Of a stretch of 64,000 nucleotides of DNA, positions 33,414 to 46,413 are shown piece after piece. The stretch covers positions 682,001 through 746,000 of the forward strand of contig CM062388.1 of assembly GCA_031310005.1 (NCBI GenBank), written 5' to 3'. Source of the stretch: Dactylellina haptotyla. Lineage: Eukaryota; Ascomycota; Orbiliomycetes; Orbiliales; Orbiliaceae. The translations under genes and the position numbers were made by a program. Below the pieces are notes generated by a model. It saw only the letters and a list, made by a program, of their open reading frames with translations, was not told the origin of the DNA and did not search any database. Numbering within the stretch: the first letter of the stretch is position 1; each line of letters starts with the position of its first letter.

Positions 33414-36400
33414 ATGATGTTGGGACACCAACAACCGGGCCCGTCTGCATCTGGTCGGCTACCGTATAGGGATCGGTCCATTAATGTGGCAGCAAATGCA
33501 CCTACGAACTCAAGTCCGCTAAGGCAGGGCAGTCCTGCCGCAGATCCGATTTCGAATACGACTCCAACTCCGGGTTCGACACCGATCCCCAGTTCAACAC
33601 CAACTTCTAGCCCAACATTAACAATACCAGGGACGGGTGCAGGAGTTAGCAGGTCCAATTCAGCGGGAAGCCAGGGTTAGTAAACTACTCTCGCTTCAGG
33701 ATTGTCGTTCCTTGTTTTCAGGGGCGAAGTTGTCTACCAATATGGCACATGTTACGGTTGTCCTTTTACTGTGCCGCCGCTAACGAAGTATATATAGTCA
33801 AACCGCTTCCCCGTCCCCCACTGAGCAAGTGGTCGCTTAAAAGTCTTTCTAGTTTCGGAACTGAGAAGATCGACGGTACAACATACAAATCCGCTTAGAA
33901 ATCCTCATCCACATATCTTACGTTATTTTCATCTTTTAGATCACGACCTCCCAAGCTGGAAACCGTTCACACTACGGATACCATACCTTATATTCTTAAT
34001 ACTGATAACTATATTTTTTATTATATCCATCGAACTGCTATTTAGAAAGAGCAAACGAGATGGAGCACTTACTTACGCAGAAGGCGACGACCTCAGCGGT
34101 TGGCAGGTGTTCGTTTCACAGTATATGGGTACCGTGGCAGCGCTTATCTTCGCTATTCTCTTGTCCCTAGCAGATCTCGACGCGAAAAGGCTGGAACCTT
34201 GGTTTGAACTATCTAAACCGGAAGGCGCGACCGCCAAGGACTCCGTTCTACTATGTTATCCATTCGACTTTTTGGCATTTGTGCCGTTCACAGCAGCGAA
34301 AAGAGGCCACTGGTCTGTTTTTCACATTGGAACCGCCACAGTTCTTGTGTTTTGGTTTATCACCCCACTCCAGAGTTCCTTGATTGCTACTGTGCAGCAG
34401 CAGATTGTCATTCCGGGAAATTTCATTACCACACGTGTACTGAATGTCTTATCCAACCCGGGACCGGAGACAAACTCATTCACAAACACGGCATACTCGA
34501 TATCATGGCTGAACTCTACACCTCCCCTTTTTAGTACAAAAATGGAGGCTGTTCTGCCTTTCCAACCAGTATCCGACACTCTTGGATCCAGTATGGACAC
34601 TGAGAAATGGACGGCAAATACAACTGCATATTATGCCGACTTAAGTTGTAGCGAGGCCGAACGCAGAATCGAAACAATTCCCAATAGATTTGGGAAGTCA
34701 GAGCCCGATCAAGCCAGTTACTTTTATGATAGAGAAACCAACTGCACTTTTAAGCACGATGGGTTTCCCCCATTTTTAAATTCTGGCAAAAACGAAACAT
34801 GGAAGCCATATTATGGAATATTTGTTGGATATCACTCTGGTTCCTATTCTAATTATTATCTCAAGACTTCTACATGCGACGCTGGTCCCAATCCGCAGAT
34901 GTTCTTGATTATATTCGCACGGAAACGGGATGTTAATGATACAGCTACTGTTAACGCGGTTTACTGTAAAGTGAAGTATAAAGCTTCCTCTGCCCAAGTG
35001 GTCGTTGACGCCCGGACCAAACTTGCAAGTAACGTTACATATCTCGGGAGCCCTCGGGAGATGGATTCCAGCGAATTTAACGCTACGATATTCGAAACTA
35101 TGGTATCCGGCGGCGGTCCAGAGAGTGCTGCTTATAATGGCGGCCCCTTTGGGATAGCACCTATGCACTCTGCTAAGGCTAGAAATATCACCGCTGTGAT
35201 GGCAAATACAGACTGGGATGTTGAATCAAACGTACTAGGGTTTATGTTTGCGATCGATTCCGACATTCGAAAATATCTTGATGCAGATTTTGTGGCGTCA
35301 ACAATAGGAAAGGCGTATAAATTACTCTTCACAACCTATGCAGCAACTCAACTCATGGTTCCGCAGGCCAACTCGATAGATGGTAGAATTCTTTATACGA
35401 CGGAAACAGTGGTTGTGGAAGAAATATTTACTAGAATCCTCGAAGGGTTGCTCGGCGCAGTATTATTATTATTGATCAGTTTCTTGATCTCAAGTACTCG
35501 CAGACGCACCGGACTCATATACGATCCTGCTTCCCTAGCTGGAACGATGGCTTTGGTTGCTAATGGCCCAGATTTATTGGAAAAGTTCGGTCCGTTGGAT
35601 GGAACATCTACCATCAATGAACTTCACCAGGCAGTGGCGGACGAATCACTAAGGTACAAATTGCAATCTAAAGGCGGGCGGTATCAGTTATCAATCTTGC
35701 CCGGCTCCCCAGCTCCCACTCAATCCAATAGTAAGTCCGCCAAACCATTTATTGGAATATTACGTTCTAGCCTGAATTTATTCTAATTCTCGATCTGTAG
35801 GCCGCACCCAAAAGCCCCTGAAAAATGAACAAGAAAAGAATGTTGAACTCGGCGCAGCAGCGGGGAGCATATTTATTATATTTTTAGCAGCCTTACTTAT
35901 TTTCTTAATATATATATTCCATTATGGCAACTCCAATAATGGTAAGTAGACTCTGCAGAGTTAGCTTGTGAAGCTTGATATTGATAATATTTGGCATATA
36001 GGTCTACCATCTTTCGATAACGTTTTTGTCTCTCAGCTCCTATTTTCTTATATACCTACAGCTCTTGGAATGTTTCTTGAACCATTTTGGGTACTCCTTA
36101 CCCGATTTATATGTGTTCTGCAACCGCTAGAGACTCTCCGCCGTGGCCACGCGCTCGCCTCCGAATCCCTGACCCTCAAATTCGAATCCAAACCTCCATC
36201 TCTTACCATTTTCGCAGCTTTAAAATCCAAGCATTTCTTCTTGGCTATACTAGCAGTGACAGCCTTGTCAACAAATGCTCTTGCCATTGCTTTTGGTGCT
36301 CTTTTCAATCCTACTTCGGTCTCGGCTACAAGCTCGCTGCCGGTTCTGAATCGATACCAACCGTCCTTTCGAGCTCTACCGTATAGTTTCAACTTCATCA

Positions 36401-37866
36401 ACGCTGAATCAGGCTACCAGCCACAACCTGGGCAGAGTAGCTATCTTCTAGAATCCCAAATACCCAAAAATCACTTCGCAGTTGGCCGAGATGACCATTA
36501 CTATGCTCTCTACGCTAACTACACACTCAATACTTCGCTCCCTGAATGGACTACTCCCAGCCATTTCTTCTTACCAATAAATATTGCGGCAAATCAGATC
36601 TTCAACTCCTCAGACCTCGCTCAGGCAGAAACGCTTGGGTTAAATGCTAGTCTCGTCTGTGAACCACTTGAGGTTCCAATCAGTTTAGGGCTAAACGACT
36701 ATCTTAATACTACGAATGTGAAGCTTAATGTCGAAGCTAGCGCCTATGAGAATGCTGGTCCGAGATGCGCATTCTCAACTAACTTCATTGTGAGACAAGT
36801 TCAAGCTCAAATTTCCAAAGACGTCGGTGTGCCCTTGGCTATGGAGGCTTATCCAAACTTACTTTCGATATCTAATAACACACAAGAGAATGATATCTGC
36901 GGTAGCCTTGTCCCGGCAATCTTCTCTAAAACAAAAGCTGTCGATCCGTACAAACCTAAAGACAAATTTGATCTCTCAAGCTTCAAATATAAATCGATCG
37001 TTTGCCGCCCCAAATTGACTGTCAATAGATATCAGATTACTTTCGATTCATCGAGACAAATCGTCAACGCGGAGGTAAAGAACAGTTCGGTCGATGAAAA
37101 AGCTCTTCTTTTTGCGGGGAGCATCACCGAAGGGCAGTTCCTCCGGAGTGTCCGCCAGATGTTTCAGCCCGATCTTCAATGGGAGGAAAGTTTCAAACAA
37201 GACAATTGGTTGTATTTCAGCAAGCTCGCTTTACCTACTGAATGGATTGATCTCATGATTCAAAAAGTTTCAAATTCGACATCGCAATTCGATCCTGCAA
37301 CCCCGATCGAAGATGTTGACATGACTTTTATCGGACAACAACTGAGCGAAGCATACTCTCAAGTTTTCGCCATCATACTAGGATTATATCACGAACGAAT
37401 GTTTACTACGAACACGGACCCCTTGCAGCAGCTCGAGGGTACACGGATAGCCTCAGTTACTCGTGTGCAGATGTCACCAAGTATGTTTGCGCTCGCCGCA
37501 GGACTGCTTGGTTGGTATCTTCTACTCGCCATTCACTTCTATTTATTCCGGGTTTCTCGATTCTTCCAGCGTCTACCGACATCCCTTGCTTCCGAAATCC
37601 AATTGTTTCATAAGAGTGCAGCTCTTGATGACGTTCGAGGAACAGAGCTTCTAACTAGCGGCCAACGGGACACACATCTGAAAACTCTAAAGCGAACCTA
37701 TGGATATGGTAGGTTTTTGGATAGAGAAGGGACATTGCGAGTTGGAATTGAGCGAGAACCTCTTCTGGATCACATGTCAGACAAAGAGGTTCGAAACCAA
37801 GGGTTGGGCAGAATTGGATTAACGATACAATATTGGACGCAGTGGGTGGCAAAGTTAATAAGGTAG
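33414..37866 (+). CDS. DUF3433 family membrane protein with two domain copies
   Basis: Four exons (33414-33675, 33940-35730, 35801-35941, 36002-37866) total 4059 nt and encode 1352 residues. Exon 1 is a Pro/Ser/Thr-rich cytosolic leader. Exon 2 opens with a transmembrane helix (YLIFLILITIFFIISIELLF) and the DUF3433 core. That core includes LADLDAKRLEPWFELSKPEG and YPFDFLAFVPFTAAKRGHW. A long segment rich in N-x-S/T sites follows, probably extracellular or luminal. A helix (GLLGAVLLLLISFLISS) closes the first half. Exon 3 adds another membrane segment. Exon 4 repeats the plan: LSYIPTALGMFLEPFWVLLT-type core, LQPLETLRRGHA, glycosylation-site-rich loop, final helix near MFALAAGLLGWYLLLAIHF. Junctions 2-4 have strong GTAAGT donors. 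Intron 1 (264 nt, donor GTTAGT) is the least certain. The family is fungal and uncharacterised. Confidence 0.9.
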
Positions 37867-40843
37867 TATTCTGGCAGTTCTAAGCAATCCGAATTTGGAA
37901 TTCGGTCTCTGCCTCAATTGCAATCTACGCGACGATTCCCGGTAATTCCTGGTAATAGTTGCAGATACGTTGGGTTCACGCATGTTTCATAAAAATATAA
38001 TAATCAAATAATATCAATAAAGATATATTCAATTACTACTATATCTAGTCTTGTCACCAGAGCACTACTGTAGAGTTGACTAGTTTCGAAGTATAAAATA
38101 CTGCGTGCTAACTGGAACCCCTCTAACATCGGCCGTGCGATACAAGACTAGCTTTCAACCTTTTTCAACACATTCCTCCGTTGCATATTTTCAACCACCA
38201 CTACCACCAAAGGATAACCGGTAGGTTGGGCAACGAGACTACACCACTACTAGGCCCTCAGGGGACTTTGCTAGGAGCTTTTTGATACCAGAAACAAGAA
38301 AATGAGAGCCGAACTTGCGATAAGGTAGTTCTTCATGAAATGGTGGGAGTTTCACTGTTCGTCTTTGCCACGATATTGAACTGATCAAGGCTCATTGCAT
38401 TGCAGACTATTATATCTTTGAATCTTTCAACCTCATCACGAGAACTTCGGTAGTACACGCATCAATAGCAAGCTGTTTCGGAGATAGGACAATCTTATTT
38501 AGCCCGATAAAAAGGCTGGGAGCATAATTCGGCAGTCAATAGTCTCTGACTAGAATAACAACTAGAAATTTTCAAAAAGCAGCGCCTAGCTCCCGCTAGC
38601 TGTGGGTAAGAATTACTATCCGAGTCGATAGATAGTCCGCAACTACCACCGATGTCTTTCACGAAGCCTAGACGGAATCAGGACCCTATTGTACGACACA
38701 GCAACTAGAACTTGGGGAAACGGAAAGAACGCCAAATGCCTACTAAAAAGGGGTCACCCACCCAAGCATCCTCGATACGGTCTATCATGGTCTGTTCAAT
38801 GTGCGGAGTTATTTTGGTGCTTCAGAGCCGACCAAAGCATGCTTAGCATAGCATATATCTGCCCTTTCTATAGGGAAACAAGCTTTCGAAAACTGGATCA
38901 CGGCGTTCTTCGGTATAACCGCAGTTGATATTCTCCGTGTACAGGTACTTCGATCTCGGTCCACCCCAGAGCCCGCGAATGAAAGCTCTCTTTAGGAATG
39001 CGGAATGGTGTCGTGTATAACTCAAGCTAAATCTTGCAAGATGAACCTTCCAGGCGGCCTATATCTATCGAAAGAATGCCGCCCGAGGAATCAAAATACC
39101 ACGGCCCGCCACCAACAAAAAGCAAGCTGCGATTCCGATGAAGCTTCCCCGATAACAAGGCCGTCCACGGAGTTCCAATCTTCCCGGGATAGATATCTTA
39201 GAAAAGGCTGTTCATCACGTCCTGCTTATTATTTCCATTCTTCTCTTGGCGAGAGACTAAAAGAGTACGCCACTCGATGGAACGGTATTACGACTATCCC
39301 GGAGACACTTGATCCGAAAGGCTATTAAATCCTTGATAATTGAGCTCTAAGAAACTATATTGGAATGTAGTTCCGAAGAAGGAGATTCAAATATGATGTA
39401 TCTCGAGAGCGACTCTGATTTGTGAACTCAACAGGAAGAAAAGAAAAATAGTTCACGTTGGGGAAAATGGATGCACATATCTAGCTTGACAAATTTTGGA
39501 GCGATGGACAACCTCAAAGTGGGGCGTAGGGTTCGAGAAGGCAGATTGGCGGCTCCCACACTGGAGCAGGGAAATCAAGCACTCGGTAGTGCAGTGATAG
39601 ACACTGCAAGCCAAGCGTAAGTGTCGATATCCGATATCCATTATTTATGTGAGCAATAGATATTTTTAGGATCATCAAACGAATTCAACTATCTGAAAGG
39701 TCCATTTCATTTTCGAGAAGACATTAAGAAATGTTGGGTTTGGGCTTTTGCCTTAACTTTTGGTAGTCACAGGGGGTTAGCATCAGAGGGATACAAATGC
39801 CTTCGACTGATACACCAAGAAACCCGAATATTCGGCAGCTATCGCAAACACCCACAAGCTTTAATTAGGCTCTTCTTATCGAAAAGATATAGGGTATTAC
39901 TTGCACATAAGTAAAAAATATTTTTGATCTATCGCATCTGGCCCCAGCGTCCCATTGAAAATATCGTGTAGATCAACTGACGACTATTGGTTTACGGAAC
40001 AGGGCCAGCGTTATTGCAGTTACTTTCCCCCAAACGGCAAAAACGCATGACCCATAATGGCAGAATCAAGAACCGAAAAAAGTTACCCTTTCGGTGGAAC
40101 CGATAAAGCTCTACCTGTTGGCGTAATACCATGCGAGAGAACCCGGACCTTTTTAACATAGCGGATTTTGGACTGGAAAAAACATTGTGACTGGGTTGCC
40201 TGATGATGCTGCTTGCCGGACGCTGTGTGACCATTATCAGCGAACACGATGGTCTGAGAAAGAAAGGAAAGCGGCTGGCTGGGGCTGTAAAGTTGAAATC
40301 CGCAGCATCTGAACGTTTGCTAGGCTGTTTGATGTTGAAGCCTTTGTGCCTTCCGGCCACCACGACACGGAATGTTGAGGGGATGTGCCCTTCCCACCTC
40401 GGATAATCAGGGGTCAGAAAGGTTTAGTTTCATGTAGATTTCTTGCAGTGGCTGACAGCCAATGGGCTATTTTCGACCATGTTACGCGGGGCCGATGTCA
40501 CCTAGACAAAAGGGAAAGTGCACGAAAGGAAACACGTTTTACTTTGGGGAACGATTCACTCCTTTTTGTTAACTTTTTTTGAATTTTTTTGATTTGGGAG
40601 ATTTTTGAGGTAATGTACAGAAAATTCACCAGCATTCCTCGAGTTACATGCAAAATATTCTAGCGCAACACAAATGCCAACCTGTGTGTTTTTTTAGATG
40701 CCCAAGTCGCTATACAGGAAAATAAGAACGCCCGACCAAAATGATAAAAACAAAACTCCAAAAGTCATGACAAAATCCCTATGGTATATAAAAGAAGAAT
40801 AAACCCCTGTATCTCACACCTCAGATATTCGCATCGTGACACT
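37867..40843. other. 3-kb convergent region, no supported gene
   Basis: Short frames at 38689-38928 (+), 39005-39328 (+) and 39992-40363 (-) show no domain and no consistent exon joining. The DUF3433 gene and the AA11 gene converge here. The last few hundred bases include the LPMO 3' UTR. Confidence 0.5.
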
Positions 40844-42106
40844 TTAGAAGCTGTGCGAGTGAACAAAGCTTCGTCGGTGACCACGACCGAGGAATCGCTT
40901 GAGCATACGGCTGGAAGCTGGCTTGGTAGCCTTGAAGCTTCCCATACCAGTGCTGTCGCACTCGGTACCAGGTGGAACCTTGAATGGTCCGTATGCCATG
41001 TTGTTATCGAAGCACTGAGTGTATGTGGTGAGGTCAGAGCCGCACATGATGCTGTTCTTAGTAGCATCACAGGGTCCAACGACGAAAGTGCCAGAAGCGT
41101 TGGATCCACCGGTGCTTGGTTCAGTGGCAACCGGGGCGGGTTCTTCAGTTGTAGAAGAAGTTGTAGGCTGAACTGGAGAGGCAGCCATGGTGGTAGAGAT
41201 TGTCATCATGGTAGTTGGAGATGGTGCTTCGCTTGATGGTGCACCGATATCAGAGAAAGAAGAACCAATGATACCAGTGCTGATTTCGACTCCTGGGCCA
41301 CCGACGAGAGCTGGTGCGGTGACGACTGAAGGAGGAGCAGAAGTGGTCGATGGAGCGGCGACAGCAGAGGAGGAGACAACTGGAGAGCTACCGGAGCCAC
41401 CAGGAGTGCTTGGGCCACCCTCGCATGCAGCAGCAAAGTGACCAGTATCCTGGACAACGACATTGGCACCAGGGTTGGGGAAAACAATATCGAATGTTTC
41501 CTTGGTCGTGCAAGCGTTGTTTGGAGCACCGTTGATGTTGGCGACAAACATATCAGGAAGAGCGTTGAAGACATCGTCAGAAGTACCGGAACCGCCGATG
41601 GTGATTGGAGCACAGTTCATGTACATTTCACGGTTACCGATTCTGTTGAACCAAGACCAGACGAAGACGGCCTCACCAGCCTTAAGACCCTCTGGAAGTG
41701 TAACAGCGATTTCAGGGAGACCGTTGGATGGGTCAGCGCCGGGGAGGTTTCCGTCGGCATTGACTGGGCAGCCACCTTCGTACGACTGAACAACCTTGAA
41801 GACGGAGTTCTTGGTTGGTGGGTTGTCGTAGGTGATAGAGACCTGGCAGGAGCCACCGCCGTGGACAGCGCTACCGATCAACTTGAAAGCACCTGACTGG
41901 CCGGGAGTGAAGATATCCTTTGCAGCTGGGGCTACTTTTGTGCCAACTCCACCTGGGAACTTGCATGGGAAGTTCGAACCGCTAGCATCTAGAGGAGAGT
42001 TATCGGTCGTTCCTGCATATGGGGGCGGGCTCAATAGAGCGACATGGGCATTAATGAGGGGAAGGAAAGCAGCTGCGGCTGCGATAAGGGATGTGCTGAA
42101 CTGCAT
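40844..42106 (-). CDS. Secreted AA11-type lytic polysaccharide monooxygenase
   Basis: An intronless gene of 420 codons. A 20-residue signal peptide (MQFSTSLIAAAAAFLPLINA) precedes His21, which becomes the mature N-terminus (HVALLSPPPY). With His82 (AVHGGGSCQVS) it forms the copper histidine brace; the axial Tyr162 is in MYMNCAPI. Mature spacing (1, 62, 142) agrees with AA11 enzymes, known to oxidise chitin. Residues ~235-340 are a Ser/Thr/Pro-rich linker. A Cys-containing module at about 345-393 (VGPCDATKNSIMCGSDL, then YTQCFDNNMAYGPF and PPGTECD) resembles the X278 module found at AA11 C-termini. That module has been linked to chitin binding. A basic Arg/His-rich tail ends the protein. The likely role is chitin remodelling of own or other fungal/arthropod material. 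Antisense frames here are shadows. Confidence 0.93.
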   Translation of the reverse strand: MQFSTSLIAAAAAFLPLINAHVALLSPPPYAGTTDNSPLDASGSNFPCKFPGGVGTKVAPAAKDIFTPGQSGAFKLIGSAVHGGGSCQVSITYDNPPTKNSVFKVVQSYEGGCPVNADGNLPGADPSNGLPEIAVTLPEGLKAGEAVFVWSWFNRIGNREMYMNCAPITIGGSGTSDDVFNALPDMFVANINGAPNNACTTKETFDIVFPNPGANVVVQDTGHFAAACEGGPSTPGGSGSSPVVSSSAVAAPSTTSAPPSVVTAPALVGGPGVEISTGIIGSSFSDIGAPSSEAPSPTTMMTISTTMAASPVQPTTSSTTEEPAPVATEPSTGGSNASGTFVVGPCDATKNSIMCGSDLTTYTQCFDNNMAYGPFKVPPGTECDSTGMGSFKATKPASSRMLKRFLGRGHRRSFVHSHSF

Positions 42107-45100
42107 TTTGGAGAATATTTTGGAGGAAAAAAGATGAAGTTCTATGGAAGTCGGAATAACAGTAATCCACTAAGTTTATATCGTCCAGACGATTGAGAAA
42201 TTGAACGGCTGACAATAAAAAGAGCGAAAGCTATGCTTTTTTATGCAACAACCAACTAAGGTGCTGTGAGTTTCGAGTCGAAACCTGGTTTGATATAAAG
42301 CGGGAGGTCGACGAAGGTGGAACTAGCCACTAAAACAATACAACGTTCCTAAGCTGGAAAGAATGGAAACTCGAGAAACTTTAGATAGAACAATATCGAT
42401 GCGTCAAGCAAGATATTGTATGGCTATTAAGGTGGCTCGGCAGTATAAATGAAATACTAAGGAACGTGATCGACCCAGTCGAAGAAAATAGACAAGAGCG
42501 TCGGCTCGGTGGAGAACTGTTTGGTGATGGGGATAGAGAAGAAAGGAAGGGGATGGAGAGGTGGCCCATCGACCCATTTTATAAATCTGCATTCCATTAG
42601 ATGGACTGCAATGCAGGTGGAGGGCTAAGCTTTTCTCACTGGGGCAGACTAGAATACCATCCTCCGTGTCGAGAGGGATATCCAAGTTCAGCTCCTGTCA
42701 TTGGGCGGAGCCGGAGTCTCAGGAGTCTGTATAGTGATGGACCGGTGCAACGTCTGTTCCTGGCAGTTGAATAGGGGAGCTGTTTCCAAGTGAGGAGATC
42801 GAGGTACGGGTACCTGAGCGGTGCCCAGGGTGAGTCCACCCATGCCAAACACACCGGCAGGGTTTCACAGCGAATGATTACATTCTGCAGGCCAGCCAGG
42901 CTAAAGCTGCCTACCGGGGCCTTTTTCGTGCGGATGTTCGAGTGGTGAGGTGGGATGCCCAGCCCCGATTCGAACGCGCACTAAGGAAAAAGGAACAAAA
43001 GTTCTGCACGAATCAGTGGTACCCATCCGTACACATTCGTCATGGCGAGCCCCTCAAACGGACCAGGGAGCGGGGTCTTTTTTCTTGCCCGATTTGGGCA
43101 AGTCGGTTTGGCATTCCTCGCCATGGCTCAGGTATCGGGCTCTCCATTAGCTGACGAACGGCCAGCCCCTGGTCGTGCTGGCAAACGCCCAGGTCCAGAT
43201 GCCTCGCCATCCAATCATTCCAGAACAGCCTCGTCCCCAGCATTTGTCGACACGGTTCGAGTGGCTCTCCGCATTTCCCGGCTTTTCTTAGGACACTTCA
43301 CAAGTTCCTCTCTTTCCTTTGTCGACAGTCCGGGCGCGCGCGAACCTTCGAATGGTTGTGTTGAAGGCACATTCCTTCTCTTCAGGAGGCGTCGAGCTTG
43401 AAACACAAGCTGATTTGGATTCCGTGGTGGCGAGAAAATCGCTCTCACTCGTTCTTTCTCGCCTCTCTCTTTTTGCTGCCCATGCTTCTTTTTTTGGGGC
43501 TTGCCTTATGGGTCTCCACTGCGAGAAACAGATCGTTCCTGCATGAAGTGTCTTGGACTCTGTACTCTTCGTACCGCGTCTGTATGTACGCTTACTTGGG
43601 CCTTGGTTCATTTGGCTCGCCTGATTATTCACCGCCAGCACGTAGCTATCGATGCTGTAGTCACTCTTGATGTTTTGTCGCACTGGTCCTTCGCCCAATA
43701 TCAGCATTTCATTATGTGGGCAGCACAGGTGAGATCTTGGTTGAGAAATACCTGCAACAACCCTTTGAACGCAACTTCCCGAGGATAAGGAATCAGTGTT
43801 GGAATCCCGCCTTGGCTTTTTTTCGGCAAGGTCAAGGTCTCTTACTCGCTAAACATTTATTTTCTTTTGCACCGCACGGCACCGCCCCTTTAACTGGCCA
43901 TTTGGAGCTGCCCGAACGATTAGTTGCCTGAGCTGTCACCCGTCAGGAAAAAGTTCGCTGGCAGGAATGCCGAAAAAAATGTTCCTTTTGGTGAACCCAA
44001 AGAGAAATGTTCTAAATCAGCATCGCCATTCTATATATTAATTAATTAATTTGCAGTGTTAGGACTGTAGCCTTGATGCGCCTTACCCACATCACGTCCA
44101 TGCTATTGCCCATCGCTCAATGCTACAGTGGCAACTCCAAGCATCACCCGTGGATGTTAAAAAAAAAATACCCCGCCGAGCTGTAACATCAACAAGCGTA
44201 AAGTTGACAAACCTGGAAGTCTCCCCCCTTTTCCGAAAAAGAATCCTTTGTCGACCTCGACGCTACTTGGCATGTGGTGACCCGTGCAACAGTAGGCGAG
44301 AACCCGGGTTACAGGGAACATATCAGTACTTCCTCGACACTTTTGTCTTGTCTATCCTCTTTGGGGTTTTCCTTTTTCCTATCAGCCTACCCTCTTGATC
44401 CATGTGCCTAACCATAGGCGCCGGCATGGGTATGTTTAACATGTTTGTCCGAGTTCAACAGAGTGCTTCAGAATGTCTACGCGTTTATAAATCTATTGAT
44501 CAAGTAGTCTCCGAGACCGTTGATCGAGATCTAAATAAAATATTTATTCTACCTGATTGTCAGAACCATACCGCCCTACTTATCCGGTTCGAAGGTACAG
44601 TTTTTGGTTGACTGCACGCTCGGAGTAACCGGACCCTGTAGATTGGCACTATAGAGAGTGATCCTCCCTCCTGTGAAAATATTTAGAAGCCAATTATGTG
44701 TACCAGAAGTAGAAGTACGTACCTCGTCCCAGATCGCACCCCTGCATTTGCGTGTGAAAATCTGTTCAACACCACGGGGATCAAAGACACCAGCCTCAGA
44801 TATTTTCGGCGAGCTGTGCCCGAGCCTCGCTTTATGTTTCTCGTGTATACCGTTAGCTAAGACGTTCGGATTCGCGCTTCCGGATTCACCAAAGAAACTG
44901 GCTAGAGGGAAGCGCATAGTATAGCTTTGAAACCCACATCACAGAAGCAGCTAGTTGCTTTGCATTGTGGGCAGCCTCGCGCCGTGATTCTTTGTCGCTA
45001 GTTGTCACCGAGCCCATCTGGAGCATATTTTGTATCAAATCTGCAGTTTAATCGCTCGCCTTATCATGGCATTGTTGTCAGTGTCGAATTCGAATAACCG

Positions 45101-46413
45101 GTACCGGCATTGAATCCTGTTGGAAGATGTACCTGCACGAGCTTGCAAAGTTTTCACATTAAAAATCACTTGCTACTTTGACCGAGTCTTCCGGAGCATC
45201 TCGGATTAATATTTTAGGATATCTATATTGAAATAGTATTTGGAATCACCTTTGAGAAGTTCGATGCACGGGCAATCCGAGACCGTACCAATCTATTGAT
45301 AAAGGATATTCAGCACATCAAGTCGGAAATCCACAAATCTAGCAAGGCTCATAAGTTGCGAGCTCGGATGATTACCCAAATGTGCTAGTTATAGTATAAG
45401 CTTTCTTACGGACGCGATCTTAGGCCGATCTCTAGCTCCTAAACCAGAAGGCTAGATGAGGATCACCTCGCACGTGTTTTGAAGCAACATAACAAACGGA
45501 TATGCACTGGACGTGAAAGTTTCAGACGAGACCGGGGCGAGCATCTTCGACCGACATTTGTAATTTCAACTTGACAACAACCTCGTGGATAACAACATCC
45601 TCACGCGAATCCTCGATCGAGCGATCTCGAGTGTGTTGTTGTGTGGTTTGGGCCTAGCTAGTTCGTGCAATTGTGATAGCTAGCCTTGTTTACCAACGAA
45701 GCTCTCCTTGCAAAGAAAACCCATCATCCGATAGGCAGTGGCCGTGGGTGGGTTTATCCCTGTCCGCCGGGGAGGAGCCAATACCGGGGGGCGCCACCCT
45801 GGTCCCGTTTCCCTGAGCTGCTTCGGATTCGTTTCAGGATTTCTCGCTAGCAAAAAGAGCAGAAAAAGGAGGTTTGGACGAACTGGAAACAAATCGACCT
45901 CGCCAGCCACGTGCAGAGGCCAACTCGCAGTTTTGAAGCGCCGTCCTCCAATTCCAGCCGTCAAATCAGATCGCCGGAACCAGGTCCGCCACGACTTCAC
46001 GAACCAGAACCTTCCTAAAGCCAAGAGCTCGCTAAATTATTTGACAACGGACGCAATCGAGGTCTGCAGAATTGTTCGATCCCGTAGCGCTGGGTCTAAA
46101 ACATATCGACTTGGGACTCGACTTCCCTTTTGCTTTCTGCTATTCAGAGTCCGGCGGTTGCTTGCATATTCTGCCGGTTCTTGAATGCACAACAAACCCT
46201 CTTCGGTAGGTTCCTGTGATGTGTCGATAAGCAGGCAAAATCTTCCCTGCACCCCGGCCTGGGACGAATCAGAGCACCGATTCTACAACAGCATAACACC
46301 ACGCCGCAACGCAGCAGAGCGTCTAGCCGGTACATTTAGTCAACTTTAGACCCGTAATTAGAACTGATACCTATAAGCCTATTGTAAGCAGGTGTAAAAG
46401 AGGTCAAACGATA
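42107..46413. other. 4.3-kb divergent intergenic region, no supported gene
   Basis: This lies between the AA11 gene (-) and the IMPACT gene (+). A less AT-rich patch at about 42.9-43.7 kb has overlapping frames on both strands (43042-43401 +, 43288-43707 -). Another lies at 45738-46184 (+). None matches a family I know, and none has splice partners. The remainder is AT-rich, with an ATTAATTAATTAATT run near 44038. Confidence 0.5.
42174..42182 (-). promoter_or_regulatory. TATA-box-like element of the AA11 gene
   Basis: On the minus strand GATATAAAC lies about 70 nt upstream of the AA11 start codon at 42106. That is a reasonable distance for a core promoter with a short leader. It is the only element I can point to, and its function is untested. 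Confidence 0.4.

Noticed and set aside
42940-42990. Minus-strand GTTCGAATC resembling a tRNA T-loop
   Set aside because: The flanking bases do not form a T stem, and no acceptor stem or A box is found at the right distance.
45738-46184. 148-codon plus-strand frame upstream of the IMPACT gene
   Set aside because: Arg-rich with no domain. It probably overlaps promoter or leader sequence.
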